Shown: positions 20,189-30,140, numbered from the stretch's first letter. The stretch is DNA of 58,607 nt from Deltaproteobacteria bacterium (GCA_023489335.1 JAMDCP010000006.1:1-58607), one strand, 5' to 3'. Made by a program: numbers and translations. The notes: generated by a model from the sequence alone, not told the origin.

Positions 20189-20935
20189 ATGAATAAGAAT
20201 AAGATAGATAAGCCAAAAAATATGGACAATAAAAGGGCGGTCGTTCTTTTTAGCGGGGGACTCGATTCCACGACGGTGTTAAAGATTGCGATAGAGGAGG
20301 GCTTCGAGGTTATCCCGCTTACATTTTTTTACAACCAGAGACACAAGGCCGAAATAGAGCATGCAAAAGAAATAGTTAAATTTTTTAATTTAAAAAATCA
20401 TGCTATTCTAAACTTAGATTTCGGCCAAATTAAAGGCTCGGCTTTAGTCGATTTATCCGTAGATGTGCCGAAAAACAGGATTAATAAAAATAAACGGGAA
20501 AAGTCAGGCAGCGCAAACGATATTCCTGTAACTTATGTTCCGGCAAGGAATACGATATTTTTGTCTTATGCCCTTGCCGTTGCAGAGGTTAACCTGGCAG
20601 GCGACATTTTTATAGGGGCTAATTATATCGACTACAGCGGTTATCCCGATTGCAGACCTGACTATTTAAAGGCTTTCGAAAAAATGGCAAATCTGGCTAC
20701 CAGAGCATCGGTAACGGGTGAAATAAATTTTAAAATAAATGCGCCGCTTCTTAAATTAACCAAGAAAGATATAATTATCAAGGCTTTTGATATCGGCGCG
20801 CCGCTCGAGCTGACCCATAGCTGTTATGACCCGATAGAAGGCCTGGCGTGCGGGGTGTGCGATTCCTGCATTTTAAGGAGGAGAGGGTTCGAAGAAGCCG
20901 CAATTAAAGACCCGACTAAGTATTACAAAAGATAA
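20189..20935 (+). CDS. queC: 7-cyano-7-deazaguanine synthase
   Basis: ATP-dependent ligase of 248 aa that makes preQ0 from 7-carboxy-7-deazaguanine in queuosine biosynthesis. The PP-loop SGGLDST is at 22-28, with the PVTYVPARNTIFLSYA segment in the middle. Four zinc ligands lie near the C-terminus: Cys212, Cys221, Cys224 and Cys227 (CYDPIEGLACGVCDSC). The first ATG is preferred, giving a 12-residue leader, because AAAGGGGTG is 10 bp upstream; Met12 is a possible shorter start. Other queuosine genes (queD, queE, queF) are not in the window. No preQ1 riboswitch was recognised upstream. Confidence 0.95.
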   Translation: MNKNKIDKPKNMDNKRAVVLFSGGLDSTTVLKIAIEEGFEVIPLTFFYNQRHKAEIEHAKEIVKFFNLKNHAILNLDFGQIKGSALVDLSVDVPKNRINKNKREKSGSANDIPVTYVPARNTIFLSYALAVAEVNLAGDIFIGANYIDYSGYPDCRPDYLKAFEKMANLATRASVTGEINFKINAPLLKLTKKDIIIKAFDIGAPLELTHSCYDPIEGLACGVCDSCILRRRGFEEAAIKDPTKYYKR

Positions 20936-21060
20936 CCCGTACGGATGCAATTTTTTCGTTTCGGATAAATTTTTTGTTTGATTTTTAAAATAATCGGGAT
21001 GTATAATAAAAACGATAAAATAATATGGTATTTTATATTTATTTATTATTTAATATAATT

Positions 21061-21075
21061 TGGTAAATTTAATGC
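21061..21075 (+). promoter_or_regulatory. Possible sigma-54 promoter of the pilin-like gene
   Basis: The sequence TGGTAAATTTAATGC has GG and GC exactly 10 nt apart, as in the -24/-12 elements (TGGCAC-N5-TTGC), although the intervening bases match only partly. It lies about 40 bp before the ATG of the pilin-like gene, and pilin genes are often sigma-54 dependent. It is a weak match in AT-rich DNA and could be chance. Confidence 0.3.
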
Positions 21076-21114
21076 GAACTTTATTTTAATTAATTTTTTA
21101 AGGGGGATTGATTT

Positions 21115-21852
21115 ATGAGAAGTAAATCTCATGATTTAACATCTAATAAAGCGACGAGTGGGGAAAAAGGCTTAAGGGTTATTCGCAACAACGAAGCGTT
21201 TACCCTCATCGAGCTTGTTATGGTTATTCTGCTAATCGGCATTCTGGCGGCAGTCGTGCTTCCGAAGTTCATAAACTTAACGGGGTCTGCCAACAAGGCG
21301 GCTTCGAAGGGCGTAATAGGGTCATTGGGCGAGGCACTAACAACCCAGCTTTCAAAAAATTTGGTAAATAACGATTTATCAAGCTACATTACCGTTAAGG
21401 CCGGTGTTCCTACATTAAATGGCAAGTTAGCGGCTACGGGGGCTTCAGGGGATAATCCTTATAACAACCCGTTTCTTTTACTCCCGAACTATACCATTTC
21501 AGCCGCTAATGCGGGAACGGGAACAGTCTATAATTACGGAGCCCCTTCAACTCCGTTAATCGGTAATTCATGGTGGCTTAATTATGCGGTAGGAACGCCT
21601 TCCGCAAAAGGAACAAACGGCGCTACTCCCGTAACAATAACTTTAACTTGTGACAACAGCGCCGCGGGGGTCAACCCAACTTATCTTGCTCCAACATTAA
21701 CGGTGCCTAATAACGAGTATATTACCCAATTAGGTAATGTTGACTATAATTATTCTAACGGCGTAACAATGGATAGTTACGCATATTATATGGTGTCTTC
21801 CGTCAACAATAATATCGACGGCTTTTATTTCGTTCCGTGCCAGACATCATAA
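21115..21852 (+). CDS. Type IV pilin-like protein with prepilin leader
   Basis: A 245 aa protein with a class III (prepilin) signal: NNEA-FTLIELVMVILLIGILAAVVLP, with Phe29 at +1 and Glu33 at +5, followed by one hydrophobic helix (29-50). The residue before the cleavage site is Ala28 rather than the usual Gly, and the leader is long (28 residues). After the helix comes FINLTGSANKAASKGVIGSLGEALTT, like type IVa/MSHA-type pilins, and then a Ser/Thr/Asn/Gly-rich globular domain that ends in a single Cys (FVPCQTS). A strong site AAGGGGGA precedes the ATG. No pilus assembly genes are adjacent; a prepilin peptidase is at 57.5 kb. Its exact role (major pilin, MSHA-like pilin or minor pilin) is unknown. 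Confidence 0.8.
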   Translation: MRSKSHDLTSNKATSGEKGLRVIRNNEAFTLIELVMVILLIGILAAVVLPKFINLTGSANKAASKGVIGSLGEALTTQLSKNLVNNDLSSYITVKAGVPTLNGKLAATGASGDNPYNNPFLLLPNYTISAANAGTGTVYNYGAPSTPLIGNSWWLNYAVGTPSAKGTNGATPVTITLTCDNSAAGVNPTYLAPTLTVPNNEYITQLGNVDYNYSNGVTMDSYAYYMVSSVNNNIDGFYFVPCQTS

Positions 21853-21867
21853 TCGATAATTTATGGA

Positions 21868-21902
21868 AAAAAGGGGCCGAAATTCAATTCCGACCCCTTT
21901 TT
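21868..21902. terminator. Bidirectional rho-independent terminator
   Basis: The arms AAAAAGGGG (21868-21876) and CCCCTTTTT (21894-21902) pair, and the interior can extend the stem imperfectly. A T-rich tract follows on the plus strand. It sits between the converging pilin-like gene and the small 74 aa gene, and overlaps the stop codon of the latter, so it likely serves both. Confidence 0.75.
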
Positions 21903-22125
21903 ATTTTTCAGCTTCGGCTTGTAATTCTTCTATATCTACTCCAGCCTTTTTAAGGGAGCCATACGCTTTTATTTTCATTAGTTCTATATATAAATCTTCA
22001 AAATCATCCTGTTCTTTTATTCTTCTACCTATTTCCTTCATAATTTGTTTATAGCTTTTTTGTTTCCTTCCAAGCCTGTTTTGTAAAGGTTTTAAAAGAG
22101 TGAAAAGATTGAAATTGTTTTTCAT
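21901..22125 (-). CDS. Small hypothetical helical protein (74 aa)
   Basis: A 74 aa protein not recognised as a known family. It is predicted to be mostly alpha-helical and highly charged, with no signal peptide or membrane segment. It reads as coding because GAGGAAAGGAG lies about 8 bp before the ATG and codon use is like that of its neighbours. The Lys/Arg-rich N-terminal half is followed by an acidic C-terminal half (DIEELQAEAEK), which suggests a soluble regulatory or nucleic-acid-associated protein, but this is guesswork. It is downstream of nadB by 200 bp in the same direction and has its own possible promoter. Confidence 0.6.
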   Translation of the reverse strand: MKNNFNLFTLLKPLQNRLGRKQKSYKQIMKEIGRRIKEQDDFEDLYIELMKIKAYGSLKKAGVDIEELQAEAEK

Positions 22126-22209
22126 AATAAAGACTCCTTTCCTCTTGATTTAGGTTTAGCTTAATATTAATTCGATTTAATTTATTTAAATCCACTATAC
22201 TATATTTAT

Positions 22210-22238
22210 GTTACAGGATTATGACGGAATTGTGTCAA
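22210..22238 (-). promoter_or_regulatory. Possible sigma-70 promoter for the 74 aa gene
   Basis: On the minus strand a perfect -35 TTGACA (22238-22233) is followed after 17 bp by TGTAAC (22215-22210), a 4 of 6 match to TATAAT. It lies about 85 bp upstream of the small gene and after the end of nadB. The -35 is strong and the -10 is weak. Confidence 0.35.
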
Positions 22239-22325
22239 TTAGATTAAATTTTTGTGAAATTTTAACGAAATTACAAGTCGGATAAATAAAAATAGAGCGG
22301 GAAATATGGGGAATTAGTTGTTGGA

Positions 22326-23975
22326 TTAAAGTATTGTGGGATGCTTAAATGCAGGGTCGTCTTTATAAGGATAGTCAATATTATAGTGTGTTCCTCTTGA
22401 TTCCTTCCTTAGGCTTGCGGATGTGATTATAAGGTTTGCAACCTCGGCTATGTTTCTTAATTCCAATAAATCGGGGGATATTTTAAAATTCCAGTAATAT
22501 TCCTTGATTTCGGCTATGAGGTTGTCTATTCTTCTTTTTGCCCTCTCGAGTCTTTTGTTTGAACGGACAATGCCCACATAATTCCACATAGCGCGCCTTA
22601 ATTCATCCCAGTTATGCGTTATAACTATCAGCTCGTCCGGCACCTCCAGCCCAAAATCTTTCCACTCCGGCAGGATGTCAAATTTTTCCCCGCCGGTCAA
22701 ACCGCCTTTGCCGACGGCTGCGGCTTTTTTGCCGTCACCGTTGCCGCCGCCGGTTTTGAACATAGGGGCTGTCGCCTCGTAAGCCTTTTTTGCAAAAACG
22801 CATCCTTCGAGAAGCGAATTGCTTGCAAGCCTGTTTGCCCCGTGAAGGCCTGTGCAGGCTACCTCGCCGATTGCATATAAATTATCTATCGATGTAAGTC
22901 CTTTTTTGTCGGTCAACACCCCTCCGCAAAGATAATGGGCGGCAGGAACAACCGGAATCCACTTCTTTGACATATCTATGCCAAAACTTAAAGTGGTTTT
23001 GAATATATCCGGAAACCTTTTCTCTAAAAATTCACGGCTTTTGTGGGTCATATCGAGGTAGACGCAATCATTACCCGTTCTTTTCAATTCGAAGTCGATC
23101 GTCCTTGCCACAATATCCCTCGGAGCTAAGCTCTTTAAGGGGTGAACCTTATCCATAAAGGGCGTTCCGTCTTTTAGCCTTAAAACCCCGCCCTCTCCCC
23201 TTAAGGCCTCGGATATCAGGAAAGATTTAGCCTCGGGGTGATATAATATGGTTGGATGAAACTGGTAAAATTCCATATTGGCAATATTCGCGCCCGCCCT
23301 TTTTGCCATTGCAACACCGTCGCCTGTCGAAATATCTGGATTGGATGTATATAGAAAAACCTTTCCTGCGCCGCCCGTCGCCAAAACGACGACATCAGCG
23401 CTTACCGTTATAACCTTATTGGTATTTTTATTTAAAAAATATGCCCCCAAAATCCTGTTTTTCTTTTCTCTTTCTATTTTAATCTTGTGCGTCGTTATTA
23501 AATCTACTCCGATATGATTTTCAAATATTTTTATATTCGGTTTTTTTCTCGATGTATCGACTAATGCCCTTTCTATCTCCCTTCCCGTGATATCACCCGC
23601 GTGCAGGACCCTTCTTTCGGAATGTCCGCCTTCCCTGCCTAAATCAAATTCCTCGTTGTTTTCTTTGTGTTTCGCAAAATTAACCCCCCAATCTAAAAGG
23701 TCCCGTACGATGCCAGGCCCCTCTTTCACCACCATTCTGACGACATCCTCGTCGCATAAGCCGTCGCCCGCGGTTAATGTATCTTGTACATGCTTTTCGT
23801 ATGAATCTTTGGTAAGATTCATAACGGCGGCAAGCCCCCCCTGAGCGTAATTTGTGGTGGACTCCGCCTCCTCTTTTTTTGTAAATATGCCCACGGAGAC
23901 CGTTTCGCCAAATCTATTCGCAAGGGAAAGACCCGCTATTCCTGAGCCTATAATTAAAACATTAAAATGCGTCAT
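22326..23975 (-). CDS. nadB: L-aspartate oxidase
   Basis: FAD enzyme that oxidises L-aspartate to iminoaspartate, the first step of de novo NAD synthesis. Features: the Rossmann motif VLIIGSGIAGLSLA (6-19), the TTNYAQGGLAAV loop (40-51), GGHSERRVLHAGD (about 116-128), GEVACTGLHGANRLASNSLLEG (about 367-388), and a C-terminal helical domain (LLELRNIAEVANLII). At 549 aa it is slightly long; a Gly/Lys-rich insert of about 25 residues around 400-425 separates the FAD part from the C-terminal domain. It overlaps the upstream lipoprotein gene by 4 bp (ATGA). NadA and NadC genes are not in view. Confidence 0.95.
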   Translation of the reverse strand: MTHFNVLIIGSGIAGLSLANRFGETVSVGIFTKKEEAESTTNYAQGGLAAVMNLTKDSYEKHVQDTLTAGDGLCDEDVVRMVVKEGPGIVRDLLDWGVNFAKHKENNEEFDLGREGGHSERRVLHAGDITGREIERALVDTSRKKPNIKIFENHIGVDLITTHKIKIEREKKNRILGAYFLNKNTNKVITVSADVVVLATGGAGKVFLYTSNPDISTGDGVAMAKRAGANIANMEFYQFHPTILYHPEAKSFLISEALRGEGGVLRLKDGTPFMDKVHPLKSLAPRDIVARTIDFELKRTGNDCVYLDMTHKSREFLEKRFPDIFKTTLSFGIDMSKKWIPVVPAAHYLCGGVLTDKKGLTSIDNLYAIGEVACTGLHGANRLASNSLLEGCVFAKKAYEATAPMFKTGGGNGDGKKAAAVGKGGLTGGEKFDILPEWKDFGLEVPDELIVITHNWDELRRAMWNYVGIVRSNKRLERAKRRIDNLIAEIKEYYWNFKISPDLLELRNIAEVANLIITSASLRKESRGTHYNIDYPYKDDPAFKHPTIL

Positions 23976-24661
23976 GGCATGGCATTAAAATCCCACTTTA
24001 AAACGGCTCTCCCGTTCACTCCGGTAATGATTAGCTTGATCCATTTGACAGCGGGGCTTATTAATAGCTTTTTATTTTTTTTATTATAATATCTTGGGAA
24101 TTTAATTATATATTGCTTTGACCAGTCGGTAACATAGGGAAAAAATGTCTTTAAAAATACCCTTTTTTGCCGCGCAGGCTTTATACTGAGCGGTAATACG
24201 CTCTCTCCTTTATTGTTTATCAAATAGACTAACCATATCGAACGAATAGAATCTAAATTGTTATAATCTTTTTGAGGAGTATAAACCGAAACAAAAAAGC
24301 CGATATGCTTGTTAAGACTTGAGTACGACTTATTAAGTTTTTCCTTAAAGGCTTTTTGGGTTAACATATAATATTTTGCATACTCCATTGCGTAAGCATA
24401 TCTGAATGGCGCATTAAGGAATGTGGCCCTAAGAAACATTACGGTGTTAAACCTGTTATAAATGTCCGCTTTTCTCGTCCATCTCTTTAAAGACGCCTTA
24501 TAATTAAATTTCCCCGGAAGGACGCGGCTGTTATACATGTAAGGCTTGGATAACGGGGCAAAAGAGCACCCGGAAAACCCCATGGATGAAATTAACACAA
24601 GGGGAATTAAAATAAAAAAAGCCGCCGGCAAGTTATGTTTATTTTGGTTTTTTCTAATCAT
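23972..24661 (-). CDS. Putative lipoprotein of unknown function
   Basis: A 229 aa protein with an N-terminal hydrophobic segment ending in the lipobox FSGC (Cys32), so it is probably lipidated and exported. The mature part is rich in Lys, Tyr and Asn; no family was recognised. Segments such as FFVSVYTPQKDYNNLDSIR and the C-terminal WIKLIITGVNGRAVLKWDF suggest an all-beta fold. It lies between pyrE (33 bp upstream) and nadB (4-bp ATGA overlap), so it is translated with nadB, although a functional link to NAD synthesis is not evident. Confidence 0.7.
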   Translation of the reverse strand: MIRKNQNKHNLPAAFFILIPLVLISSMGFSGCSFAPLSKPYMYNSRVLPGKFNYKASLKRWTRKADIYNRFNTVMFLRATFLNAPFRYAYAMEYAKYYMLTQKAFKEKLNKSYSSLNKHIGFFVSVYTPQKDYNNLDSIRSIWLVYLINNKGESVLPLSIKPARQKRVFLKTFFPYVTDWSKQYIIKFPRYYNKKNKKLLISPAVKWIKLIITGVNGRAVLKWDFNAMP

Positions 24662-24694
24662 GGCTTATTAATAAATTAACTGAATTTAACAACT

Positions 24695-25249
24695 TTATTC
24701 GATATCGCTTCTTGAGAATATAGAATGGAGCATAACGCCGTTTTCCTTTAAATTCTCTTTCCCGCCCTCATTTCTATCGACTATACACAAAGCATCGGTA
24801 ATTTCATAACCTTCATCCCTTGCGCTTTTCACAGCTTTTAGAATAGAGCCTCCCGTAGTAACGACATCTTCTATAATGAGGATATTAGCGCCTTTAGACA
24901 AAAATTGCACCGGCTCGATAAGGTTTCCCTTGCCGTATCCCTTCTTTTCTTTTCTAATAACGACAGATTGTAAAGGATTATTATCTAAAAAGCCGGCAAT
25001 AATCGTCGAGGACACAAGGGGCAAACCCCCGATTGGAACACCGGCGACAACCGAAAATTTTAAATCGGGACGATTTTTAATGTCTTCATAAAGCAGTTTA
25101 CCAATGTGGTATAGGTAACTGCCGTCAAAGGAAATTCTTCTTAAATCGATATAAAAATTGCTTTTTTTGCCTGAAGCTAATGTAAACTCCTTCTTTTCGT
25201 AACAAAGGGACTTTATCGCCGTTAAAATTTTTTCTTTTATGTTTTCCAT
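24695..25249 (-). CDS. pyrE: Orotate phosphoribosyltransferase
   Basis: Transfers PRPP to orotate to form OMP in pyrimidine synthesis. It has 184 aa and the expected signatures: FTLASGKKSNFYIDLRRIS near the N-terminus, the KKGYGKGNLIE flexible loop (102-112), and the PRPP-binding loop IIEDVVTTGGS (125-135). It lies 19 bp after purF and before the lipoprotein gene, inside the nucleotide-synthesis array. Some Thermodesulfobacteria and deltaproteobacteria have this short form. Confidence 0.94.
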   Translation of the reverse strand: MENIKEKILTAIKSLCYEKKEFTLASGKKSNFYIDLRRISFDGSYLYHIGKLLYEDIKNRPDLKFSVVAGVPIGGLPLVSSTIIAGFLDNNPLQSVVIRKEKKGYGKGNLIEPVQFLSKGANILIIEDVVTTGGSILKAVKSARDEGYEITDALCIVDRNEGGKENLKENGVMLHSIFSRSDIE

Positions 25250-25268
25250 AAACTTACACGGTTAAGGC

Positions 25269-26675
25269 TTAAAAAATCTCTTTACTGAACAGTTTAAGCT
25301 GCCTGTTCTCCTGGGTTTCTATATAAATTTCCTGCGGATAGATACCCGAAAAACAGGCTTCGCAAAAGTTCATTTCGTCTCCGACCGCCCTTCTTAAGCC
25401 GTCCAGCGATAAAAATCTTGTCGAGTTGGCGCCAAGTTTAGCATTAATCTCTTTTTCGCTATATTTTGATGCTATAAGTTCGTCTTTAACGGGGGTGTCG
25501 ATTCCATAGAAACAGGGAGCCGTCACCATTGGAGAGCTTAAGCGAAGATGTATTTCTTTTGCTCCCGCAAGTTTCAGCATGTCCACAATCTTTTTCGATG
25601 TGGTGCCTCTTACGACGGAGTCGTCCACGACAACCACTCTTTTCCCTTTTATGACATCCAAAACGGGGTTTAGCTTAACCTTTACGCCGAAATGCCTTAT
25701 AGCTCTTTTAGGTTCTATAAATGTCCTGCCGACATAGTGGTTCCTTGTGAAGCCCATCTCAAAGTCGATGCCCGATTCTTTAGCAAATCCTAAAGCGGCG
25801 GGAACGCCGGAATCAGGAACCGGTATCACGATATCGGCGGGGGTATTGGATTCTTTTGCAAGCTCTATGCCCATCCGGGTGCGAAGCGTATGAATAGACT
25901 TGCCGTTAAAAATACTGTCAGGCCTTGAAAAATAAATTAACTCAAATATGCAGCTTGATCTTTTTTCCTTTTCCCACGGAAATATGCTTTTAATCCCTTC
26001 ATTATTAACCAATATTACCTCTCCAGGTTCAACATCCCTTAAATAGGCGGCATTTATTAAATCCAGCGCGCATGTTTCCGATGCAAAGACGATAGAACCG
26101 TTAAGCTCCCCCATAACAAGCGGCCTAAAACCAAACGGGTCCCGCGCCGCTATCATCTCTTTTTCCGAAAGAAAAAGAAAGGAGTACGCGCCTTTAAGTC
26201 TTTTTAGCGAGCTAACGACCCTGTCTATAAGAAGGCTTTCGGTAGAGGAGGCAATTAAATGGATTACAACTTCGGTGTCCGATGTAGAGGAAAATATCGA
26301 ACCGTTTTCCTCGAGTTCTTCCTTTACCTTCTGCGCGTTTGTTAAATTCCCATTGTGGGCTACGGAGATTGACCCGTAATAGTAGTCTGCAACTAAGGGT
26401 TGGGCGTTTTTAAGAAGCGTTTCGCCCGATGTCGAATATCTGACATGCCCTATGGCATATTTACCTTTTAACTGGGAAAGGGTATTTTCTTTAAAGACAT
26501 CGTTTACCAGTCCCAAACTTTTATGAAAGTATATGTTTCTATTATCGGATGATGCAATACCGCAGGACTCCTGTCCCCTGTGTTGAAGAGCATATAAGCC
26601 CAGATATGTAATATTTGGAGCTTCTTCGTGGTTATATACGCCGAATACGCCGCATTCATCTTTAATTTCTTCCAT
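25269..26675 (-). CDS. purF: Amidophosphoribosyltransferase
   Basis: First committed enzyme of purine synthesis: makes phosphoribosylamine from PRPP and glutamine. From the ATG at 26675 it has 468 aa with a 7-residue propeptide and nucleophile Cys8 (MEEIKDECGVFGVYNHEEA). The glutaminase motifs ALQHRGQESCGIA and GHVRYSTSG are present, as is the PRPP loop VVVVDDSVVRGTTSKK. Conserved cysteines (CIFELIYF, APCFYG, NFCEACFSG) match the [4Fe-4S] type found in Bacillus. A TTG three codons upstream (26684) is also possible and is closer to the AGAGG site. It lies between purL (87 bp upstream) and pyrE. Confidence 0.95.
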   Translation of the reverse strand: MEEIKDECGVFGVYNHEEAPNITYLGLYALQHRGQESCGIASSDNRNIYFHKSLGLVNDVFKENTLSQLKGKYAIGHVRYSTSGETLLKNAQPLVADYYYGSISVAHNGNLTNAQKVKEELEENGSIFSSTSDTEVVIHLIASSTESLLIDRVVSSLKRLKGAYSFLFLSEKEMIAARDPFGFRPLVMGELNGSIVFASETCALDLINAAYLRDVEPGEVILVNNEGIKSIFPWEKEKRSSCIFELIYFSRPDSIFNGKSIHTLRTRMGIELAKESNTPADIVIPVPDSGVPAALGFAKESGIDFEMGFTRNHYVGRTFIEPKRAIRHFGVKVKLNPVLDVIKGKRVVVVDDSVVRGTTSKKIVDMLKLAGAKEIHLRLSSPMVTAPCFYGIDTPVKDELIASKYSEKEINAKLGANSTRFLSLDGLRRAVGDEMNFCEACFSGIYPQEIYIETQENRQLKLFSKEIF

Positions 26676-26762
26676 TTTTAACAAAAACCTCTTTTGATTT
26701 TTTAAGGCTTTAAAAATTATAAAATTTAATTAAATAAAAAAATAAATATAACGGGGGCAGTT

Positions 26763-29099
26763 TTACATATAGGCGGCGCTAATAATCTTTTCCACTCCCC
26801 TTTCGTATCCATATTTTATTGTATCACTTTTTAGCTCTATTGTGTTATTAATTTTCATTACATCTTTGCCGACAACGCCTATTTTTAACAAACTTACATT
26901 AAAATTTGCCGCCGCCTTTAATAATTTTTGCTTAACAAGGCTATTTGAGGTTATAATGAAAGCCTGTTCAAATTCGGAAAACAAAATCTCGTCGTTCCTT
27001 AATTCTTTAATATTTAAATCGACCGTAAATCCCAGAATTTTATCCGGATTTGTAATAGAGCTTTCGGCTAAAGCAACAAAAATACCTCCCTCGCTAATAT
27101 CCGCGGCGCTTTTCACCATACCGCTGTTTATGAGTGACCTTATGCAGTTTTGAAGGCTTATTTCGTAGTCTAAATCGATGCCTGCCGGTTTTTGGCGAAA
27201 ATCTTTATGGACTAAGTCCATATATAAACTGCCGCCCAAATCCCCCTTAAGTTTGCCGAGCAAAAAAATTTCATCGCCTTCGTCTTTAAAATATGGCGTT
27301 ACGGCTTTATTAACATCTTCTATGAATCCAACCATCCCGATTACCGGCGTAGGATAGATTTTAGAAATTATGGTTTTACCCCCTTCTTTTTTTGCGGTCT
27401 CGTTATAAAAGCTGACATTTCCGCTTATGACAGGCGTATTTAGTTTTATGGCGGCGTCTTTAATGCCTTTAACGACTTCGCTAAATTGCCACATAACTTC
27501 AGGGTCTTCCGGGCTTGCAAAATTAAGGCAGTCGGTTATGGCAACGGGAGTTCCGCCGCAGGCTGCAATATTTCTGGCACACTCCGCAACGGCAAGGGCG
27601 CCCCCCATATACGGATTTAAGTAAGCATATCTGGAATTGCCGCTGACATTCAATAAAAATCCCTTATCCTTATTATTATCGTCCTTACTATCTTTAGATG
27701 TTTTGATACCGCCTTGAACCCTTAAAACCGCAGCCGAAAAACCGGGGGGGATAACGGTATTTGTACCTATAGAGTAATCATACTGGGTAAAAATCGGCCT
27801 TTTTGATGCTATATTTGGATGCGTGAGCAGCCTTTTTGCTACTTCGTTTAAATTTTTCGGAACCTTATAATTATTAATTTTTACAGGTAATATTTTTTGT
27901 AAATATTTAGGTTTTCTTTTAGGCCTGTTATATGCAGGGCCGTTTACAACCGCACCTACATCCAAGGATTTATAAGGTTTAGAATTATAATAGAACTTTA
28001 TGGTCTTTTCATCTATAACTTCACCCACTTTAACGCAGTTTAAGCCCCATTTGTCAAAAACCCTGTTTAATGCGTCAAAATCTTCTTTTCTTGTGGCAAG
28101 AAGCATTCTTTCCTGCGATTCCGAAAGCATAATCTCAACAGGGGTCATGTTGGGCGTTCGCAAAGGAAAAGCGTCAAGGTTAATGATCATGCCGTGTCCG
28201 CTTTTGTCGGCCATTTCGAAGGATGAGCTTGTAATACCCGCCGCTCCCATATCCTGAATTGAAACTATGAGCTTTTTATCCATTGCTTCAAGGCAGGCTT
28301 CCAATAATAGCTTTTCCGTAAAAGGATCTCCGACTTGCACCGTGCTTCTCTTTTTATTCTTTTTCGAGTCAAACTCTTCGGAAGCCATTGTAGCCCCGTG
28401 TATCCCATCCATCCCCGTCGCGGAACCGACATAAACGACAATATTTCCAACCTCGCATTTTGAAGACAAAAATATCCCGTCTTTTTTTACTATCCCTATC
28501 GTAAAAGCATTTACCAATATATTATCGTTATAACATTCGTCAAAAACAACTTCCCCCCCTACGGTCGGAACGCCCATGCAGTTTCCGTAAAACCCGATAC
28601 CTTTAACGACTTCGGAAACATAGTAAGGCGTTTTCGGATTAAAACAACTTCCAAACCTTAACGAATTAAGATTTGCAATCGGGCGGGCGCCCATTGTAAA
28701 AATATCCCTCATAATGCCGCCGACGCCCGTGGCAGCCCCTTGAAACGGTTCTATAAAGGAGGGATGGTTATGGCTTTCCATTTTAAAAATAAGCGCATCT
28801 CCGCCGCCAAAATCCACGGCGCCCGCATTTTCACCCGGCCCTATGACAATCTTATCGCCTTTCACGGGCAGCGTTTTAAGATAAACCTTCGAGCTTTTAT
28901 AAGAGCAGTGCTCAGACCACATTGCCGAAAATATTCCAAGTTCAAAATCGTCCGGTTCATGCCCTAACAGTTCATTTATCTTTTTGTACTCATCTAATGA
29001 TAAACCGAACAGCTTATAGTTTTCCTTTTCCTTGAAGGCGGGCTTCCTGCCTCGTTTTTTTGCCGCCGGTTTTTCTTTTACTTTTGGTTTGATTGCCAT
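26763..29099 (-). CDS. purL: Phosphoribosylformylglycinamidine synthase subunit PurL
   Basis: The catalytic subunit of the three-component FGAM synthase (small PurL), 778 aa. It uses ATP and ammonia channelled from PurQ. The signature [11 protein letters not shown] (60-70) contains the active-site His64, followed by [27 protein letters not shown] (split by the phosphate loop) and the second half with FNVSLLKIG. An N-terminal Lys/Pro/Arg-rich extension of about 28 residues precedes the conserved core. The start is 4 bp from the purQ stop. PurQ and PurS genes are directly upstream, so the complete complex is encoded in one array. Confidence 0.96.
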   Translation of the reverse strand: MAIKPKVKEKPAAKKRGRKPAFKEKENYKLFGLSLDEYKKINELLGHEPDDFELGIFSAMWSEHCSYKSSKVYLKTLPVKGDKIVIGPGENAGAVDFGGGDALIFKMESHNHPSFIEPFQGAATGVGGIMRDIFTMGARPIANLNSLRFGSCFNPKTPYYVSEVVKGIGFYGNCMGVPTVGGEVVFDECYNDNILVNAFTIGIVKKDGIFLSSKCEVGNIVVYVGSATGMDGIHGATMASEEFDSKKNKKRSTVQVGDPFTEKLLLEACLEAMDKKLIVSIQDMGAAGITSSSFEMADKSGHGMIINLDAFPLRTPNMTPVEIMLSESQERMLLATRKEDFDALNRVFDKWGLNCVKVGEVIDEKTIKFYYNSKPYKSLDVGAVVNGPAYNRPKRKPKYLQKILPVKINNYKVPKNLNEVAKRLLTHPNIASKRPIFTQYDYSIGTNTVIPPGFSAAVLRVQGGIKTSKDSKDDNNKDKGFLLNVSGNSRYAYLNPYMGGALAVAECARNIAACGGTPVAITDCLNFASPEDPEVMWQFSEVVKGIKDAAIKLNTPVISGNVSFYNETAKKEGGKTIISKIYPTPVIGMVGFIEDVNKAVTPYFKDEGDEIFLLGKLKGDLGGSLYMDLVHKDFRQKPAGIDLDYEISLQNCIRSLINSGMVKSAADISEGGIFVALAESSITNPDKILGFTVDLNIKELRNDEILFSEFEQAFIITSNSLVKQKLLKAAANFNVSLLKIGVVGKDVMKINNTIELKSDTIKYGYERGVEKIISAAYM

Positions 29100-29103
29100 T
29101 TTA

Positions 29104-29820
29104 TTATTTTTCTCTTATATATTTTATTATCGATTTAAAGATATAGCCCCCGTCCTCGCTGCCGAGAAGTTTTTCGGATGACCTTTCGGGGTGGGGCATA
29201 AGCCCCATTACATTAAATTTTTCATTTGAAATGCCCGCTATATTGTAAAGCGAGCCGTTCGGATTGGAATCACCGGTTATGCTTCCGTTAAATTCGCAAT
29301 ATTTAAAAATTATTTTATTGTTTTTATTTAAATCATTGATTATTTCGGATGTGGCGAAATAATTACCGTCATGATGGGCAATGGGCATTTTAAGAACGGC
29401 GTCTTTTTTTATGGCGCATGTAAACGGAGTATCAGTTTTTAATGTCTTCAGATATACATTTTTGCACTCAAATTTTAACGACCTATTGGCAAGCATAACC
29501 CCGCTTAATAGTCCCGCTTCCAAAAGTATCTGAAAACCATTGCAGATGCCAAGGATTATACCCCCTCTGCCCGCGTACTCTTTCAAGGTTTCCATAATTA
29601 AACTTCTTGCCGCCAGCGCCCCTGCCCTGAGGTAGTCGCCATAGGAAAAACCGCCAGGGATAATAATTAAATTATACCCGCTTAAGTCGTTAATTTTATC
29701 TTTATGCCATATAAAAGAGGTATTTATGCCAAAAACATCGGTCAAAACATGATAGACGTCAAAATCGCAGTTTGAACCCGGAAAAACGGTTATGCCGGCT
29801 TTTATGTTTTTATTATTCAT
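29104..29820 (-). CDS. purQ: Phosphoribosylformylglycinamidine synthase subunit PurQ
   Basis: Class I glutaminase subunit of FGAM synthase, 238 aa, supplying ammonia to PurL. The nucleophile is Cys93 in [15 protein letters not shown], and the catalytic His210 and Glu212 are in [17 protein letters not shown]. The N-terminal [10 protein letters not shown] (12-21) and [18 protein letters not shown] (53-70) are typical of PurQ. It is between purS (65 bp upstream) and purL (4 bp downstream). Confidence 0.96.
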   Translation of the reverse strand: MNNKNIKAGITVFPGSNCDFDVYHVLTDVFGINTSFIWHKDKINDLSGYNLIIIPGGFSYGDYLRAGALAARSLIMETLKEYAGRGGIILGICNGFQILLEAGLLSGVMLANRSLKFECKNVYLKTLKTDTPFTCAIKKDAVLKMPIAHHDGNYFATSEIINDLNKNNKIIFKYCEFNGSITGDSNPNGSLYNIAGISNEKFNVMGLMPHPERSSEKLLGSEDGGYIFKSIIKYIREK

Positions 29821-29885
29821 TTTTTACCCATTCAAATAAAATTTCTATTAATACTTATTTTAAATTAACTTAATAAGGCTTTGTA

Positions 29886-30140
29886 TTATTTTATCTCGAT
29901 TTTGAATTCCTCTATTAAAGGATTTGAAAGAACTTTTTCGGATATTTCTTTCACCTCTTCATCTAATGAACCACGGGGGTTTTCGGTTCCCGAATCTATA
30001 AAAAGCTCGATATACTTTCCGACCCTTACATCCTTAATATTATTATAACCCGAAGATTTCAACACCGATAGCACCGCCTTTCCTTGAGGATCAAGGACTT
30101 CTTCTTTCAGCGTTATTTTAATCATTGCTTTTTTGCTCAT
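29886..30140 (-). CDS. purS: Phosphoribosylformylglycinamidine synthase subunit PurS
   Basis: Small 84 aa subunit that bridges PurL and PurQ in the Bacillus-type FGAM synthase. The sequence KITLKEEVLDPQGKAVLSVLKSSGYNNIKDVRVGKYIEL, in two segments, is the typical PurS pattern (vtlk..vlDPqG.av...L...g....vrvGK.iel). It follows purB by 53 bp and precedes purQ. A GAGGTAAAAA ribosome binding site lies just before the ATG. Confidence 0.95.
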   Translation of the reverse strand: MSKKAMIKITLKEEVLDPQGKAVLSVLKSSGYNNIKDVRVGKYIELFIDSGTENPRGSLDEEVKEISEKVLSNPLIEEFKIEIK

